A stretch of 64,000 nt of DNA from CAYRPN01 sp964426135 (GTDB taxonomy: Bacteria; Planctomycetota; Phycisphaerae; Phycisphaerales; Phycisphaeraceae), in assembly GCA_964426135.1 (NCBI GenBank), contig CAYRPN010000011.1:1-64000 (forward strand), written 5' to 3'. Within the stretch, counting starts at the first letter, position 1. The number at the start of each line of letters is the position of its first letter. The translations under genes were made by a program, and so were the position numbers. Shown one piece after another: positions 42,121-51,431 of this stretch. The notes under the pieces were generated by a model. The model searched no databases and was not told the DNA's origin. It was given only the letters and a program-made list of their open reading frames with translations.

Positions 42121-42792
42121 ATGGGACATGAGAACTTCAGGACGGCGCAGGTAGCATCCTTATGCGCTCTGGCCATTAGTTCGATCACGTTATTTCTCGT
42201 TGCCATTTCGTTGTGGCAGTCATCTCAAAACACTTCCAGGGGGATCATTGAGGCCGAAGGTCTTGTGGTAAAAGACAACAAAGGACGAGTGCGTGGCGAA
42301 CTAAAGTGCTTCGGCGATAGCATCAATTTACGGCTGTTTGATTCTGATGGCAACGCACGCGTTGTCGCCGCGGTGAACGAGCTGGGAAAACCAGTGGTTG
42401 GGGTAAACAATGCCGATCTGTCAGAGATTGCCGTAATGACGCCGCAGGTGTTGACGATTGGCGAGCGAGACTCACCTCAGAAAGTGATAGTCGGCGCAAT
42501 CAAAGGGGTTCCCATGATTTTGGTAAACTCGAAAAGAGATCAGGACTCCGTCAAGTTAGTATGTGATCAACAGGTCGCTGGACTCGTCATCGATCATCAC
42601 AGCGAGCTGGGGAAGCGACAAATCAAGGTGATATCTGAACGCGACGGCACGGCTATGTTCGACGTTGCCGGGCAGGATCCAAAAGCATCAAGAGTTAGGC
42701 TAGGTATCACGTCGCACGACCAATCTATATTGACATCCCGAGACAAGACTGGCGCGCTCGAATCGAACCTGCTACCCGCGAACACTCCATGA
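42121..42792 (+). CDS. Hypothetical membrane-anchored protein, low GC
   Basis: The 223-residue product has one N-terminal transmembrane helix (about residues 11-32, ASLCALAISSITLFLVAISL). It continues with a beta-rich domain of short repeats in the style of LVVKDNKGRVRGELKC, LRLFDSDGNARVVAAV and VGVNNADLSEIAVM, which suggests a beta-solenoid or stacked hairpins. No family is recognised. Two 60-base samples I counted give 45 and 50% GC, lower than the neighbours, which may indicate transfer. Its stop overlaps the start of the beta-helix gene (ATGA, 42789-42792), so the two are coupled. Confidence 0.7.
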   Translation: MGHENFRTAQVASLCALAISSITLFLVAISLWQSSQNTSRGIIEAEGLVVKDNKGRVRGELKCFGDSINLRLFDSDGNARVVAAVNELGKPVVGVNNADLSEIAVMTPQVLTIGERDSPQKVIVGAIKGVPMILVNSKRDQDSVKLVCDQQVAGLVIDHHSELGKRQIKVISERDGTAMFDVAGQDPKASRVRLGITSHDQSILTSRDKTGALESNLLPANTP

Positions 42793-44246
42793 GCAACGTT
42801 CTCCACTTCGGCGCCAAGGGCGACGGCACCACCGACGACACCAAAGCCATCGAGCACGCGCTCGTGCAGGGCGATGGCGTCCTTGAGTTTCCGCGCGGCG
42901 ATTACCTGGTCACGGGTACCATCGTCGTGCCGCTGGCCAAGACCGGTCGCGTGGCGATTCGCGGCGACGGCGGCACCGCCAAGGTCATCATGGCGGGGCC
43001 GGGGCCGGCGTTTCACCTGCTGGGCACGCACGGCGGCACCGCACATCCGCCCGACTTCAAGCCCGAAGTCTGGGCCGGCCAGCGCATGCCCACTGTCACG
43101 CAGATTGAAGTGGAAGGCAGGCACCCCGAAGCCGACGGCTTCCGCGTCGAGGGCGTCATGCAGGCCACGTTCGAGTCCGTCCTCCTCCGCGAGCTGCACA
43201 ACGCCATCCACGTCGTCAAACGCAACCGCAACGTACTTATCTCGCATTGCCATATCTATCATTGCACCGGCGTCGGTGTGTATTTAGACGGCGTCAACCT
43301 GCATCAAACCAATATTGCTTCCAGCCATATTTCATACTGTCGCCGCGGCGGCATCCGTATCGAGAAGAGCGAGATCCGCAACCTGCAGATCACCGGCAAC
43401 GACATCGAATACAACAATGCGAATACATTCAAGGGGCTGGAGAACGAACCCACCGCCGAGATATGGATCGACGCCTCGGCCGACGGCGCCAGCGTCCGCG
43501 AAGGCACCATCGCCAGCAACACGATTCAAGCGACCTACAGTCCCGGCGGCGCCAACATCCGCATGATCGGTCAATCCCGTTTAGCGGAAACGCCGCAGGC
43601 GTCTGGCCCGGGCGCGAACGCGTCTCCCTCCGACGGCAATCGCAAGGCCGGCATGTGGACCATCGCCGGCAACCTCATCGGCAGCCAGGAAACCAACGTG
43701 CATCTGCTCAACTGCCGGGGCGTCGTCCTGTCCGGCAACTTCATCTACTCCGGGCACCAGCGCAACGTCCTCGTCGAAGGCGGCAAGAACATCGTGATGA
43801 CCGGCAACTGCTTCGAACACAATCCCGACTACAAGGAGAAGGAACTATGCACCGGCGTGCGCGTGGTGGACAGTGAAAATGTCACCTTCGCAGGCTCCAT
43901 CCTCCACGATTGCCAGGCGGGCAAACATACAGTCGCCACCGAGGCGAAGTTCGCCCGGCAAGGCCTGCTTGAAGTGGTGCGCTGCAGGCGCGTGTCGCTC
44001 AGCGGCTCACAGATACTCGACGGCGTGCCACACTGTCTGTATGTCGAAAGCAGCGACCACGTGAACCTCAACGGCTGCACCTTCATGGACACGCGCGAAC
44101 CGAAGCTCACGCAATCCCCCGTCAAGTTCACCGGCAGGGGCGCGGGCAGTTTCGTCAGCGGCTGCACCATCGGCAAGGGTGTGAGTGATGCCCTGATCGT
44201 TGAGAAAGACGCCGGCGTGACAGTTGAGCAGAATCTGGTTACATAA
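42789..44246 (+). CDS. Pectate lyase-like right-handed beta-helix protein
   Basis: The 485-residue product begins with the pectate_lyase_3-type N-cap (NVLHFGAKGDGTTDDTKAIEHAL, typical of phage tail spikes and glycan lyases). It continues with coil repeats such as NVLISHCHIYHCTGVGVYLDG and IVMTGNCFEHNPDY. No signal peptide is seen, which is unusual for an extracellular lyase; it may use the membrane protein coded directly upstream. An in-frame GTTTAGCGGAAACGCC repeat (43579-43606) adds SRLAETPQASG between coils. The catalytic residues cannot be assigned. Confidence 0.82.
   Translation: MSNVLHFGAKGDGTTDDTKAIEHALVQGDGVLEFPRGDYLVTGTIVVPLAKTGRVAIRGDGGTAKVIMAGPGPAFHLLGTHGGTAHPPDFKPEVWAGQRMPTVTQIEVEGRHPEADGFRVEGVMQATFESVLLRELHNAIHVVKRNRNVLISHCHIYHCTGVGVYLDGVNLHQTNIASSHISYCRRGGIRIEKSEIRNLQITGNDIEYNNANTFKGLENEPTAEIWIDASADGASVREGTIASNTIQATYSPGGANIRMIGQSRLAETPQASGPGANASPSDGNRKAGMWTIAGNLIGSQETNVHLLNCRGVVLSGNFIYSGHQRNVLVEGGKNIVMTGNCFEHNPDYKEKELCTGVRVVDSENVTFAGSILHDCQAGKHTVATEAKFARQGLLEVVRCRRVSLSGSQILDGVPHCLYVESSDHVNLNGCTFMDTREPKLTQSPVKFTGRGAGSFVSGCTIGKGVSDALIVEKDAGVTVEQNLVT
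43579..43606. repeat. GTTTAGCGGAAACGCC element inside the beta-helix gene
   Basis: The sequence GTTTAGCGGAAACGCCGCAG plus GCGTCTGG is identical to the intergenic copy at 20228-20255 except at one base. It is in frame within a coding region. Confidence 0.93.
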
Positions 44247-44397
44247 ATGGGAAGCGGCGCCTCGTCGCCATTCGCCACAGGCGCACCCCGGCGTACAGTC
44301 GTGGGTCGTCTCAGCCGCCAAGCGGCGGCAGTCCCGATCCCGGGTGTCAGCGAAGGGAAACCGATTCGTGCAATGAACCCACAGAAAGGTTTGAACC

Positions 44398-44901
44398 ATG
44401 CATGACACGCTCATCGAGCAATTCGCCTCCGCCGGCGCCGCGCTTCGCCGAGCCGTTGCGGACTTGACGCACGCTGAAGCGCTGGCCCGGCCCGGTCCGG
44501 GTGATCCGGCGGCGGGGGCGTGGTCGATCCAGGAACTGGTCATTCACCTGGCCGACGCCGACGCGGTGGCGATCAACCGGATGAAGTGGGTGATCGCCGA
44601 GAACAATCCGCCGCTGCCGGGGTTTGACGAGAATGCGTGGACCAGGTCGCTCTTCAACGAGGCACAGTCGCTGGAGGATGCGGTGACGCTGTTCGAGGTG
44701 AATCGCAGGCAGTTCGCGCGGGTGCTGCGGCAACTGTCTGCAACCGCGGGGGCGGCGGCGGCGTTCGAGCGCTTCGGCACGCACAGCGAACGCGGCAAGG
44801 TCACGCTGCTGGACCTCCTGAAAACCTACACCGGCCACTTCGATCATCACATGACGTTTCTCCACGCGAAGCGAGCGCGCCTGGGCAAGCCGGTGAAGTG
44901 A
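44398..44901 (+). CDS. DinB-superfamily protein
   Basis: This 167-residue four-helix-bundle protein is of the DinB/YfiT family, metal-dependent hydrolases or transferases. The three metal His positions are suggested by WSIQELVIHLADAD (about residue 50) and GHFDHHMTFLHAKR (about residues 144-150). The intermediate helices are amphipathic. The family includes bacillithiol and mycothiol transferases, but the specific substrate cannot be read. ATG 44398; the 150 bases upstream show no special feature. Confidence 0.88.
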   Translation: MHDTLIEQFASAGAALRRAVADLTHAEALARPGPGDPAAGAWSIQELVIHLADADAVAINRMKWVIAENNPPLPGFDENAWTRSLFNEAQSLEDAVTLFEVNRRQFARVLRQLSATAGAAAAFERFGTHSERGKVTLLDLLKTYTGHFDHHMTFLHAKRARLGKPVK

Positions 44902-45002
44902 TGCAGGTTCCATCTGAATGTCGCGCCGAGGATCAGGTTTGATGCCACTGGCAGGCTCGGCTGCCAGTGCCCCAGCTTGTGCTAACGAACTCGATTGTCC
45001 CA

Positions 45003-46049
45003 TCACGCTTTCTTGTAAAGCTTCGCCACGTAATCGCCGTAGCCGTTGTAGAGCAGCGTGGGCCGCACTTCCATGTCCGGCAGCACGCGCTCGCGCGCCT
45101 GCGTCCAGCGCGGATGAGGCACGTGCGGGTTCACGTTGGATTCGAAGGGATATTCATCCGGCGCCAGCTTTTCCCAGAACGTCGTCGGCTGTTTCTCCAC
45201 CAGCTCGATTTTGACAATGGATTTGATGGACTTGTAGCCATACTTCCAGGGCACGATGATCCGGAACGGCGCGCCGTTCTGTTTCGGCAGCGGCCGGCCG
45301 TACATGCCCGTGCCCAGCAGCGTCAGCTCGTGCATCGCCTCATCCATGCGCAGGCCCTCGAAATAGGGCCAGGGATACCAGTGCTGCAGCTCGATCCCCG
45401 GCATGCCTTCCTTGTCCTGGGCCGTGAAAAAGCGCACAAACTTCGCGCTGTCCTTCGGCTCCACCAGTTTCAGCAGCTTGCCCAGCTCGATCCCCGTCCA
45501 GGGCACGTCCATCGCCCACGCCTCGACGCAGCGGAAGCGGTAGGTGCGCTCCTCCTGCTCCTTGCCCAGCAGCTTGAAAATGTCGTCGATGGAAAACTTG
45601 CGCGGCTTGCCGCACTCGCCGGTGATCTCGATGGTCCACGGCTCCACCTTGAACTTCTTCGTCAGACGCCAGACGCGTTCCTTGTCCGTGGTGAACTCGT
45701 AAAAGTTGTTGTAGATGTGCGGCGAAATCTCTTCGGTCAGCTTGTCGTTCTTGCCCGGCAGTTTGTAGTTGGCGTTTCGCTTGGCGGGGAAAAGCGCGTG
45801 GACCTGGGCGCTCATGATGCCGGGGCGAATCGCCGGATGCTCGTGCTCGGGCAGGAGCCTGGCTTCTTTCTTCTCGCCGTCAGGCGTCGCGGCGGGCTTT
45901 TCCTCGGCGCGAGTCTGCCCGCCACCGACGGCCGCGCCGGCGATCGCCGCGCCGCCCAGTCCGAGCCGCGCGAGAAAGTGCCGGCGATTCAGGTACGCCG
46001 CTTCAGGTGTGGGTTCGAGTCTGGGCAGGCGGAGTCGGTTCTTGCTCAT
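45003..46049 (-). CDS. msrP: Protein-methionine-sulfoxide reductase catalytic subunit (molybdopterin)
   Basis: MsrP (YedY) repairs oxidised methionine in exported proteins. The 348-residue precursor has a Tat signal (NRRHFLARLGLGGAAIAGA). The molybdenum-ligating Cys is C184 in YRFRCVEAWAMDVPW, and IGIELGKLL-like, GGRP-like (YGRPLPKQNGAPFRIIVPWKYGYKSIKSIVKIE) and WEKLAPDEYPFESNVNP segments match. The usual heme partner MsrQ is not adjacent: the gene is followed by DinB on the opposite strand. Start ATG 46049 precedes the Tat motif by 31 residues. Confidence 0.95.
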   Translation of the reverse strand: MSKNRLRLPRLEPTPEAAYLNRRHFLARLGLGGAAIAGAAVGGGQTRAEEKPAATPDGEKKEARLLPEHEHPAIRPGIMSAQVHALFPAKRNANYKLPGKNDKLTEEISPHIYNNFYEFTTDKERVWRLTKKFKVEPWTIEITGECGKPRKFSIDDIFKLLGKEQEERTYRFRCVEAWAMDVPWTGIELGKLLKLVEPKDSAKFVRFFTAQDKEGMPGIELQHWYPWPYFEGLRMDEAMHELTLLGTGMYGRPLPKQNGAPFRIIVPWKYGYKSIKSIVKIELVEKQPTTFWEKLAPDEYPFESNVNPHVPHPRWTQARERVLPDMEVRPTLLYNGYGDYVAKLYKKA

Positions 46050-46232
46050 ACGAAAAGCCTCGGGAAAAGGGCGGGGATTCAGAAGCCGCGGCTGGACAAA
46101 CAACCGGCGTTCGGCCTTGCATTGTAGTGCGCCACGTGCGATTTCGATGCGTGAGTTGAAGGGTTGGATACGCCAAGGATTCCCGGCCAGGTAGCCGCGG
46201 CTACGTCGCGCCTCGCTACCTATACTCCTTGC

Positions 46233-48239
46233 ATGGGGCATCGCCGGCTCATCACGATCGCTGTGCTTCTCTTGGCGCGAATGGGATTCGCTGCCGACGC
46301 GCCCTCATCTGCCGTCACGCCTTCGATTTCCGGCGCGCCTTCGCCTGCCGACACTCCCGCCGCCGCCGACGAACTCTTCGGCCCGCTCATCGCCCCGATG
46401 CACATCATCGACGCGCCGCCGGGGCTGGATTCCTTCACCGCCGCCAGCAACCCGACGATTCACGTGCTGCCCGACGGCAAGGCGCTGTGGCTGGGGGTGG
46501 AGCCGCGCGCCAACGTGTGGGCGATCATCGTCTTCTTCTGGCCGGAGCTGACGATAGCGCTGCTGTTGTTGCTGCTGCTGTGGCCGACATGGCGCGTCGG
46601 GCGGGTGATGCGCCGACCGCAGGCCAGGGGCCAGCCGCATTGCCGGCGGTGCAACTACCAACTCACGGGCAACACCTCGGCGACATGCCCGGAATGCGGC
46701 TGCGAGCTGACGCCGCGAAACCAGGTGACCGGCCGATCGCGCAGACGTCGCGCGCTTCCGTCGCTGATTATCGCCACGGTGCTGCTGGCCGGCCTGACCA
46801 CGCTGGCGGTCCTGTGGGAAAAGCCCAGCGCGTTCGGATGGTGGACCGTCGAACCCGTGCTGCCGCGCGAAGGCAGCGTCAACGAATGGTTTCACTGGTA
46901 CAGCGGGCCTGCGTACCGATGGTGCCAGCGGAACCGCGTGAAACTCTACGGCTGGCTTCCGGGTGATGGCCTGAACGCGGCGCAGCTGTGGGAGGTCGAT
47001 CTGCGCGAGCCGAGACGCATGACGCTCGTGCATGAATATGCACTGGAGAACTGGATCTCCGGCGGTGTGCCCGACTCGCCGCGGTTCTGGATCAGGGATG
47101 GCGCGGTCGGCGTTGCCGACAACCGGGGGTGGCGCCTGTACGATCCGGTCGAACGGAAAGTCCGCCTTATCATGCCGTGGCAGGAGTCCCTGATCTCCAA
47201 CGGTGAGCTGACCGTCGGCAGGTTCACCGAAGATCGCAGGCTGCTGTTCGACAACAGAACCCTCGAATCGTTCGTTGCCTGGGACACGGCCAGTTGGAAG
47301 CCGCATGTATTCCCCGTTCCCGCGCCGCAAGGCGATCGCCTGGTGGTCACGAAGGCCTCGCTGATCGCCGGAGAGCGCGGCGCGGTGATCGAGTATCACC
47401 TGGCCGGCAAGGAGCGCGACAAAAGGATCATCGGATGGTGGCCCGAAACCGGCGAGCTCCTGCCGATGCCGCCGGAATGGATGGACTACGGATTCGACCG
47501 GTATGCGTTCGCAAATGAGCGGCGCTATCTCGTCGGTGAGCAGGAGACATGGACGGGCAACGGACAACTCGCATGGGATTTGAAGACAGGCAAGGCGCTG
47601 GCGGAGATCGACGACGTGGGACTGGGGAAGGTCAACGGAGAACGAATTGACCTGGTTCTCATGGCGGTGAGCAAACGGGGAAGCAAGGCGTATCTCATCG
47701 GCCGCAACACCAAGGAGCGCTGGCACGAATGGAACCTGGAGACGGGCGAGGTGACGGCACTTCCACACGCGCCGGCGGGGCGCGATGCGGACGATCTCAC
47801 GTGGGTTCGCTCAATCACCGAGGTGCTCGATCCGCCGGTGATGGCGTTTGAGGTCGTGAATGGCTTGAATGGCTGGGGCATTGAAGTGCGTGAACGCGTC
47901 CGTGACAACAAGGTGGACGCTATTCCTACCCCGACACCCGTCGGCTCGTTCTTCCAATGGATCAATTACGACACGTTCGATACCGGCATTACCTTGTCGC
48001 CCGACAAGCGCTTCGTCGTGGTGTGCGGGGATAAACGGTTCCTCTCGGCGACCGCTGGCTCCACCGTCGTCGTCTTCGATCGCCAGAAACGTCAATGGAT
48101 CGGCCGCTTCGGCGACGCGACGCATTGCAGCAATTTCCTCGACGCGCGGTGGTCGGATGACGGCCGACTGCTGATCGTGATCGGCGAAGGCGAGACGAAC
48201 AGCCGCGTGCTGGTGTTTGATATGGAGCGGTTCAGATAG
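46233..48239 (+). CDS. Membrane protein with zinc ribbon and propeller-like exterior domain
   Basis: This 668-residue protein has a signal/leader helix (residues 5-20), a second helix (about 90-115), and then a four-Cys ribbon (HCRRCNYQLTG...TCPECGCELTPR, about 132-155), a common planctomycete arrangement of unknown function. Another transmembrane helix follows near residue 180. The rest (about 200-668) is beta-rich with WDLKTGKAL, WNLETGEV and VVVFDRQKRQWIGRFGDA repeats, like WD40/PQQ propellers. Not recognised further. ATG 46233 stands after a small hairpin, GTAGCCGCGGCTAC at 46191. Confidence 0.75.
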   Translation: MGHRRLITIAVLLLARMGFAADAPSSAVTPSISGAPSPADTPAAADELFGPLIAPMHIIDAPPGLDSFTAASNPTIHVLPDGKALWLGVEPRANVWAIIVFFWPELTIALLLLLLLWPTWRVGRVMRRPQARGQPHCRRCNYQLTGNTSATCPECGCELTPRNQVTGRSRRRRALPSLIIATVLLAGLTTLAVLWEKPSAFGWWTVEPVLPREGSVNEWFHWYSGPAYRWCQRNRVKLYGWLPGDGLNAAQLWEVDLREPRRMTLVHEYALENWISGGVPDSPRFWIRDGAVGVADNRGWRLYDPVERKVRLIMPWQESLISNGELTVGRFTEDRRLLFDNRTLESFVAWDTASWKPHVFPVPAPQGDRLVVTKASLIAGERGAVIEYHLAGKERDKRIIGWWPETGELLPMPPEWMDYGFDRYAFANERRYLVGEQETWTGNGQLAWDLKTGKALAEIDDVGLGKVNGERIDLVLMAVSKRGSKAYLIGRNTKERWHEWNLETGEVTALPHAPAGRDADDLTWVRSITEVLDPPVMAFEVVNGLNGWGIEVRERVRDNKVDAIPTPTPVGSFFQWINYDTFDTGITLSPDKRFVVVCGDKRFLSATAGSTVVVFDRQKRQWIGRFGDATHCSNFLDARWSDDGRLLIVIGEGETNSRVLVFDMERFR

Positions 48240-48802
48240 AGCACCTCAGAAAAGAGTGCGACAACATTCGCGGACCTGTTCACAGCACGCGACGCGAGTG
48301 CCAGGGGCTGCCTTGCGAGCCTTTCAGGTTCCCCATCCTGGCTGCGACGACGCGAGAGCCACGCAAGCCAGTCTTTATCATTCGCACAAAGTTTGGTACA
48401 ATACCGACATGCTCACGTCCCACCATTGCGGGCCGGCGTTGTCATTGCGCCGGCAGCCTGGATTCCGGTCGCTGCACGTTGAATGCAGATCACTGGCGCC
48501 TGCGGATCGCCTGGCGATGGCGGGCTCTGCGCGGCGTTATCAATGTGGCCGGAAAGTGTCCTACCTTTCTGGCAGTCGATTCGATAAGCATCTGTTCTTG
48601 CAGCGGTTAGCTCGATTTTCAGGCCCCCCGGGGGTCGGTGACCGGCCACTTTGGGGTGGCCGGGATGAACGGCCTGCAATTCGTACAATCCTCGGACTGT
48701 TACCCTGACGCTGCCGTACACAAGTCTGGGTACGGAACCGAACCGTTCGACCACGCCTGCCTGACTCCTGATCTTTCCAATCTCCCCGCCGAGGTACATG
48801 CC
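48240..48802. promoter_or_regulatory. Long leader with an extended -10 promoter candidate
   Basis: No gene is supported in this 563-base region. TACAAT at 48397-48402 is preceded by TG at 48394, an extended -10 element; the -35 is weak (TTTATC). It could drive the downstream propeller gene. A second TACAAT stands at 48684-48689. CGGTGACCGGCCACTTTGGG near 48638 resembles GGCCGGCCACTTTGGGCG near 490. GAGGT at 48791 is the RBS. Confidence 0.4.
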
Positions 48803-50047
48803 ATGCGTCACCGTCTTGCCGCGTTTTTGACCGTCACCGCAATCTCCGCCAGCGCCTTTGCCGCGGGCAACTGGCCGACGTGGCGCGGGCCCAATCGCGA
48901 CGACATTTCGCCGGAGAAGGGGCTGCTGAAGGAGTGGCCGGCAGAGGGGCCGAAGATGGTGTGGATGTTCGACAAGGCGGGCATCGGGTACAGCGGGTAC
49001 TCGATCGTGGGCGATCGGCTGTACACGATGGGCGGGCGCGACGATGTGGAGCAACTCATCTGTGTGGACACAACCAAGGGCGCCGAGGCCTGGAAGGCGG
49101 ACATCGGCAAAGTGCTGAACAACAACTGGGGCGATGGGCCGCGCGGCACGCCCGCGGTCGATGGTGACATGGTTTACGCGCTGGGCGGGCAGGGCACGCT
49201 GATCGCGGCATCGACGAAGGACGGCAAGATCGCCTGGCAGAAGTCGCTGACCAAAGACCTGGGCGGGGGCACGCCGGGCTGGGGCTACACCGAGAGCGTG
49301 CTGGTTGATGGCGACAAAGTCCTCTGCACGCCCGGCGGCAAAAAGGGCGCGGTGGCGGCGCTCGACAAGAAGACCGGCGATGTGAAGTGGCAAAGCAGCG
49401 AGTTCACCGACGGCGCGCAGTATGCCTCGATCATCGCGATCGAGTACGGCGGCAAACGGCAGTATGTGCAGCTGACGATGAAGACGCTGGTGGGCCTCGA
49501 TGCGGAGACGGGCAAGGTGCTGTGGAAATCGAGCTGGCCCGGGGCGACGGCGGTGATCCCGACGCCGATCTTCAAGGACGGTCACGTCTACATCAGCAGC
49601 GGCTACGGCGTGGGATGCAAGCTGGTGAAACTCGGCGACGGTGGCGCGACCGATGTGTACGCCAACAAGAACATGACCAACCACCACGGCGGCGTCATCC
49701 TCGTGGGCGATCACCTCTACGGCTACTCCGACGGCAAGGGCTGGGTGTGCCAGGATTTCAAGACCGGCGACATCGTGTGGAACGAAAAGAGCAAGCTCGG
49801 CAAAGGCGCGGTGGCGTACGCCGACGGCATGCTGTACTGCGTGGATGAAGGCAGCGGCACGGTGGCGCTGATCGAGGCGTCGCCCAAGGGCTGGAGCGAG
49901 AAGGGCCGGTTCAAGCTGAGCCCACAGACCAAGCTGCGCAAGCCCTCGGGCCGGGTGTGGACGCATCCGGTGATCACGGACGGCCGGCTGTATCTTCGCG
50001 ATCAGGAGCTGGTGTACTGCTTTGATGTGAAGGACAAGCGCAACTGA
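48803..50047 (+). CDS. Exported PQQ-type beta-propeller repeat protein
   Basis: This 414-residue protein has a signal peptide (RHRLAAFLTVTAISASAFAAG). It continues with NWPTWRGPNRDDISPEKGLLKEWP, the standard opening of planctomycete outer-membrane-biogenesis-like PQQ propellers. Blade motifs follow: TKGAEAWKADIG, TKDGKIAWQKSL, KKTGDVKWQSS, AETGKVLWKSS and KTGDIVWNEKS. It probably binds proteins or sugars at the envelope rather than PQQ; the role is unknown. ATG 48803 has GAGGT eight bases upstream. A stem-loop follows the stop codon at 50065. Confidence 0.9.
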   Translation: MRHRLAAFLTVTAISASAFAAGNWPTWRGPNRDDISPEKGLLKEWPAEGPKMVWMFDKAGIGYSGYSIVGDRLYTMGGRDDVEQLICVDTTKGAEAWKADIGKVLNNNWGDGPRGTPAVDGDMVYALGGQGTLIAASTKDGKIAWQKSLTKDLGGGTPGWGYTESVLVDGDKVLCTPGGKKGAVAALDKKTGDVKWQSSEFTDGAQYASIIAIEYGGKRQYVQLTMKTLVGLDAETGKVLWKSSWPGATAVIPTPIFKDGHVYISSGYGVGCKLVKLGDGGATDVYANKNMTNHHGGVILVGDHLYGYSDGKGWVCQDFKTGDIVWNEKSKLGKGAVAYADGMLYCVDEGSGTVALIEASPKGWSEKGRFKLSPQTKLRKPSGRVWTHPVITDGRLYLRDQELVYCFDVKDKRN

Positions 50048-50531
50048 GTTGCGTTCGTTTCGACGCTTTCCCCCGGCGTGTCCGCATGGGATACGCCGGG
50101 GGAAAGCAATGAAGGGGCACACTTCTTGCCGGGGCACTCAACCATCATGATGTTTCGCGGCGCGGCGGCATCCGTCTGCGGCGGTCTGTTCCGGTTGTGG
50201 CACGTGGGCAATTCAGCCATCGCTGGGGGAACAGAAAAACATTGACGCGACGTTTGCATCGCGTGTTGACATATCGTTTTCTTTGCCATGTAGGCGTTGA
50301 CGCGGCGACGAACCGCGGCGACGCGAACATGAAGTCTTCGCGGACGCCGGTCGATAGAAGCGGTGGACGACGCCGACGGAGGCGCGGACACGGGGCGGTC
50401 GCGAAAAGGAAAGAAAAATGTCGCTTGCCGGCGCGTTGCCGGCAGGCAAAGACCTCGACATTCGACGGGTCGCGTTGGCCCGCACGGACGAAAGGGTTGG
50501 TTGGGTTGGCCTCTTTGCAAGGAGAAAGCAC
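50048..50531. other. Gene-free leader of the pilin gene
   Basis: Just after the propeller gene lies a strong stem-loop (GCTTTCCCCCGGCGT / ACGCCGGGGGAAAGC, 50065-50107) without a T-run. TTGACA stands at 50266-50271 but the matching -10 is poor. The last 250 bases are rich in GCGACG-type words and end in AAGGAG at the pilin RBS. The long leader could fold; I could not match it to a known riboswitch. Confidence 0.5.
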
Positions 50532-51011
50532 ATGAAGTTCACGAACCGAGTCAAGCAGGGATTTACGCTGGTTGAAATCTTGATCGTGGTGGTCATCCTC
50601 GGCATCCTCGCCGCGATCGTGATCCCGCAGTTCACGAACGCCAGCGAGACGGCTCGCGGATCGAGCCTGCAGACGCAGCTCTCGACGATCCGCAGCCAAC
50701 TGGAGCTCTACCAGGTGCAGCACAACGGCGACTATCCGACGCTGGCTCAGCTGCAGGCGAGCTGGGGCGTGATGACGAACAAGACGACCGTGGCCGGCGT
50801 GATCGACAACACGAACGGTGACTTCGGCCCGTACCTGCAGCAGCCCCCGAAGAACGCGTTTGAGAACAGCGCGACGGTGGTTGACGCGGGTTCCGCCGCC
50901 GCCGCCGCGGGTTGGACCTACGACGAAGACACCGGCACCGTCAAGGCCGTCTGCCCGGCCGCCAAGGCGACCGAACTGGGCCTGACCACGACCGACGTGG
51001 AAACGTACTAA
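50532..51011 (+). CDS. Type IV major prepilin/pseudopilin-like protein
   Basis: The 159-residue prepilin has the type III signal MKFTNRVKQG cut before FTLVEILIVVVILGILAAIVIPQF, with Glu at position 5 of the mature pilin. The N-terminal helix and the following beta part (YPTLAQLQASWG, NPF-like segments) resemble GspG/PilA. It would be cleaved by PilD and assembled in the pilus or pseudopilus. RBS AAGGAG is eight bases upstream, and a strong terminator at 51031 follows, allowing this gene to be expressed above the rest of the locus. Confidence 0.93.
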   Translation: MKFTNRVKQGFTLVEILIVVVILGILAAIVIPQFTNASETARGSSLQTQLSTIRSQLELYQVQHNGDYPTLAQLQASWGVMTNKTTVAGVIDNTNGDFGPYLQQPPKNAFENSATVVDAGSAAAAAGWTYDEDTGTVKAVCPAAKATELGLTTTDVETY

Positions 51012-51030
51012 TCCCACCTTCGCAAGCAAG

Positions 51031-51066
51031 ATCACCCCGGCCTGACGGCTGGGGTGATTTTTTTTC
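51031..51066 (+). terminator. Terminator of the prepilin gene
   Basis: The stem ATCACCCC / GGGGTGAT, with the inner pair GCC/GGC around TGAC, is followed by eight T residues, 20 bases after the pilin stop codon. Confidence 0.94.
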
Positions 51067-51135
51067 AGGTTAGCGGGGCGAATGGCGGGAGTGAATATTT
51101 TCGCGGCAAGCCAACTCGGAGCCGGAGAACTTTTC

Positions 51136-51269
51136 GGGTGGCTGGGGCTGAAGGCTTGGCGCAAGCCCCGGCCCAGTGAACCTTGCTCCACCGAGTCACC
51201 GTTTCTGCGTCCTTCCAATGTTCTCGCGCCCAGCCGGGGCTCGCGCCGAGCCTTCAGCCCCAGCCACCC
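51136..51269. repeat. GGGTGGCTGGGGCTGAAGGC inverted repeat
   Basis: Nearly perfect arms of about 35 bases (starting GGGTGGCTGGGGCTGAAGGC, ending CAGCCCCAGCCACCC) surround a core of about 60 bases. It is the only long hairpin within the pilus locus before the pilM operon. Confidence 0.88.
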
Positions 51270-51431
51270 GACGCGGTGAGCGATGGGCGGCACATGCTTG
51301 GCCGCGGCTCGGCCGGAGCTTCCCCCTCAGTCGATCCGGGCGAGCACCACAGTCGCCTCCCGATCTGGTCGATGACATGTTTGAGTGTTCAGGCGCGCCG
51401 TGTCGCGCCGCCAACTGGCAGGAGATTCCCC

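Larger units (their letters stand above)
51012..51431. other. Gene-free stretch with terminator and a long hairpin
   Basis: A terminator (51031-51066) is followed by a long inverted repeat, GGGTGGCTGGGGCTGAAGGC at 51136 with its complement at about 51250-51269, and CAAGCCCCGGCC/CAGCCGGGGCTC inside. No gene is supported. GGAG at 51421 is the RBS of the next gene. Confidence 0.85.

Noticed and set aside
48217..48708. A 163-residue + strand frame before the propeller gene
   Set aside because: It starts inside the preceding gene, has no motif and no RBS, and overlaps the likely promoter.
50048..50531. c-di-GMP riboswitch before the pilin gene
   Set aside because: The location and the pathway would suit, but I could not find the conserved class I core or the tetraloop-receptor layout; a covariance-model search would decide.
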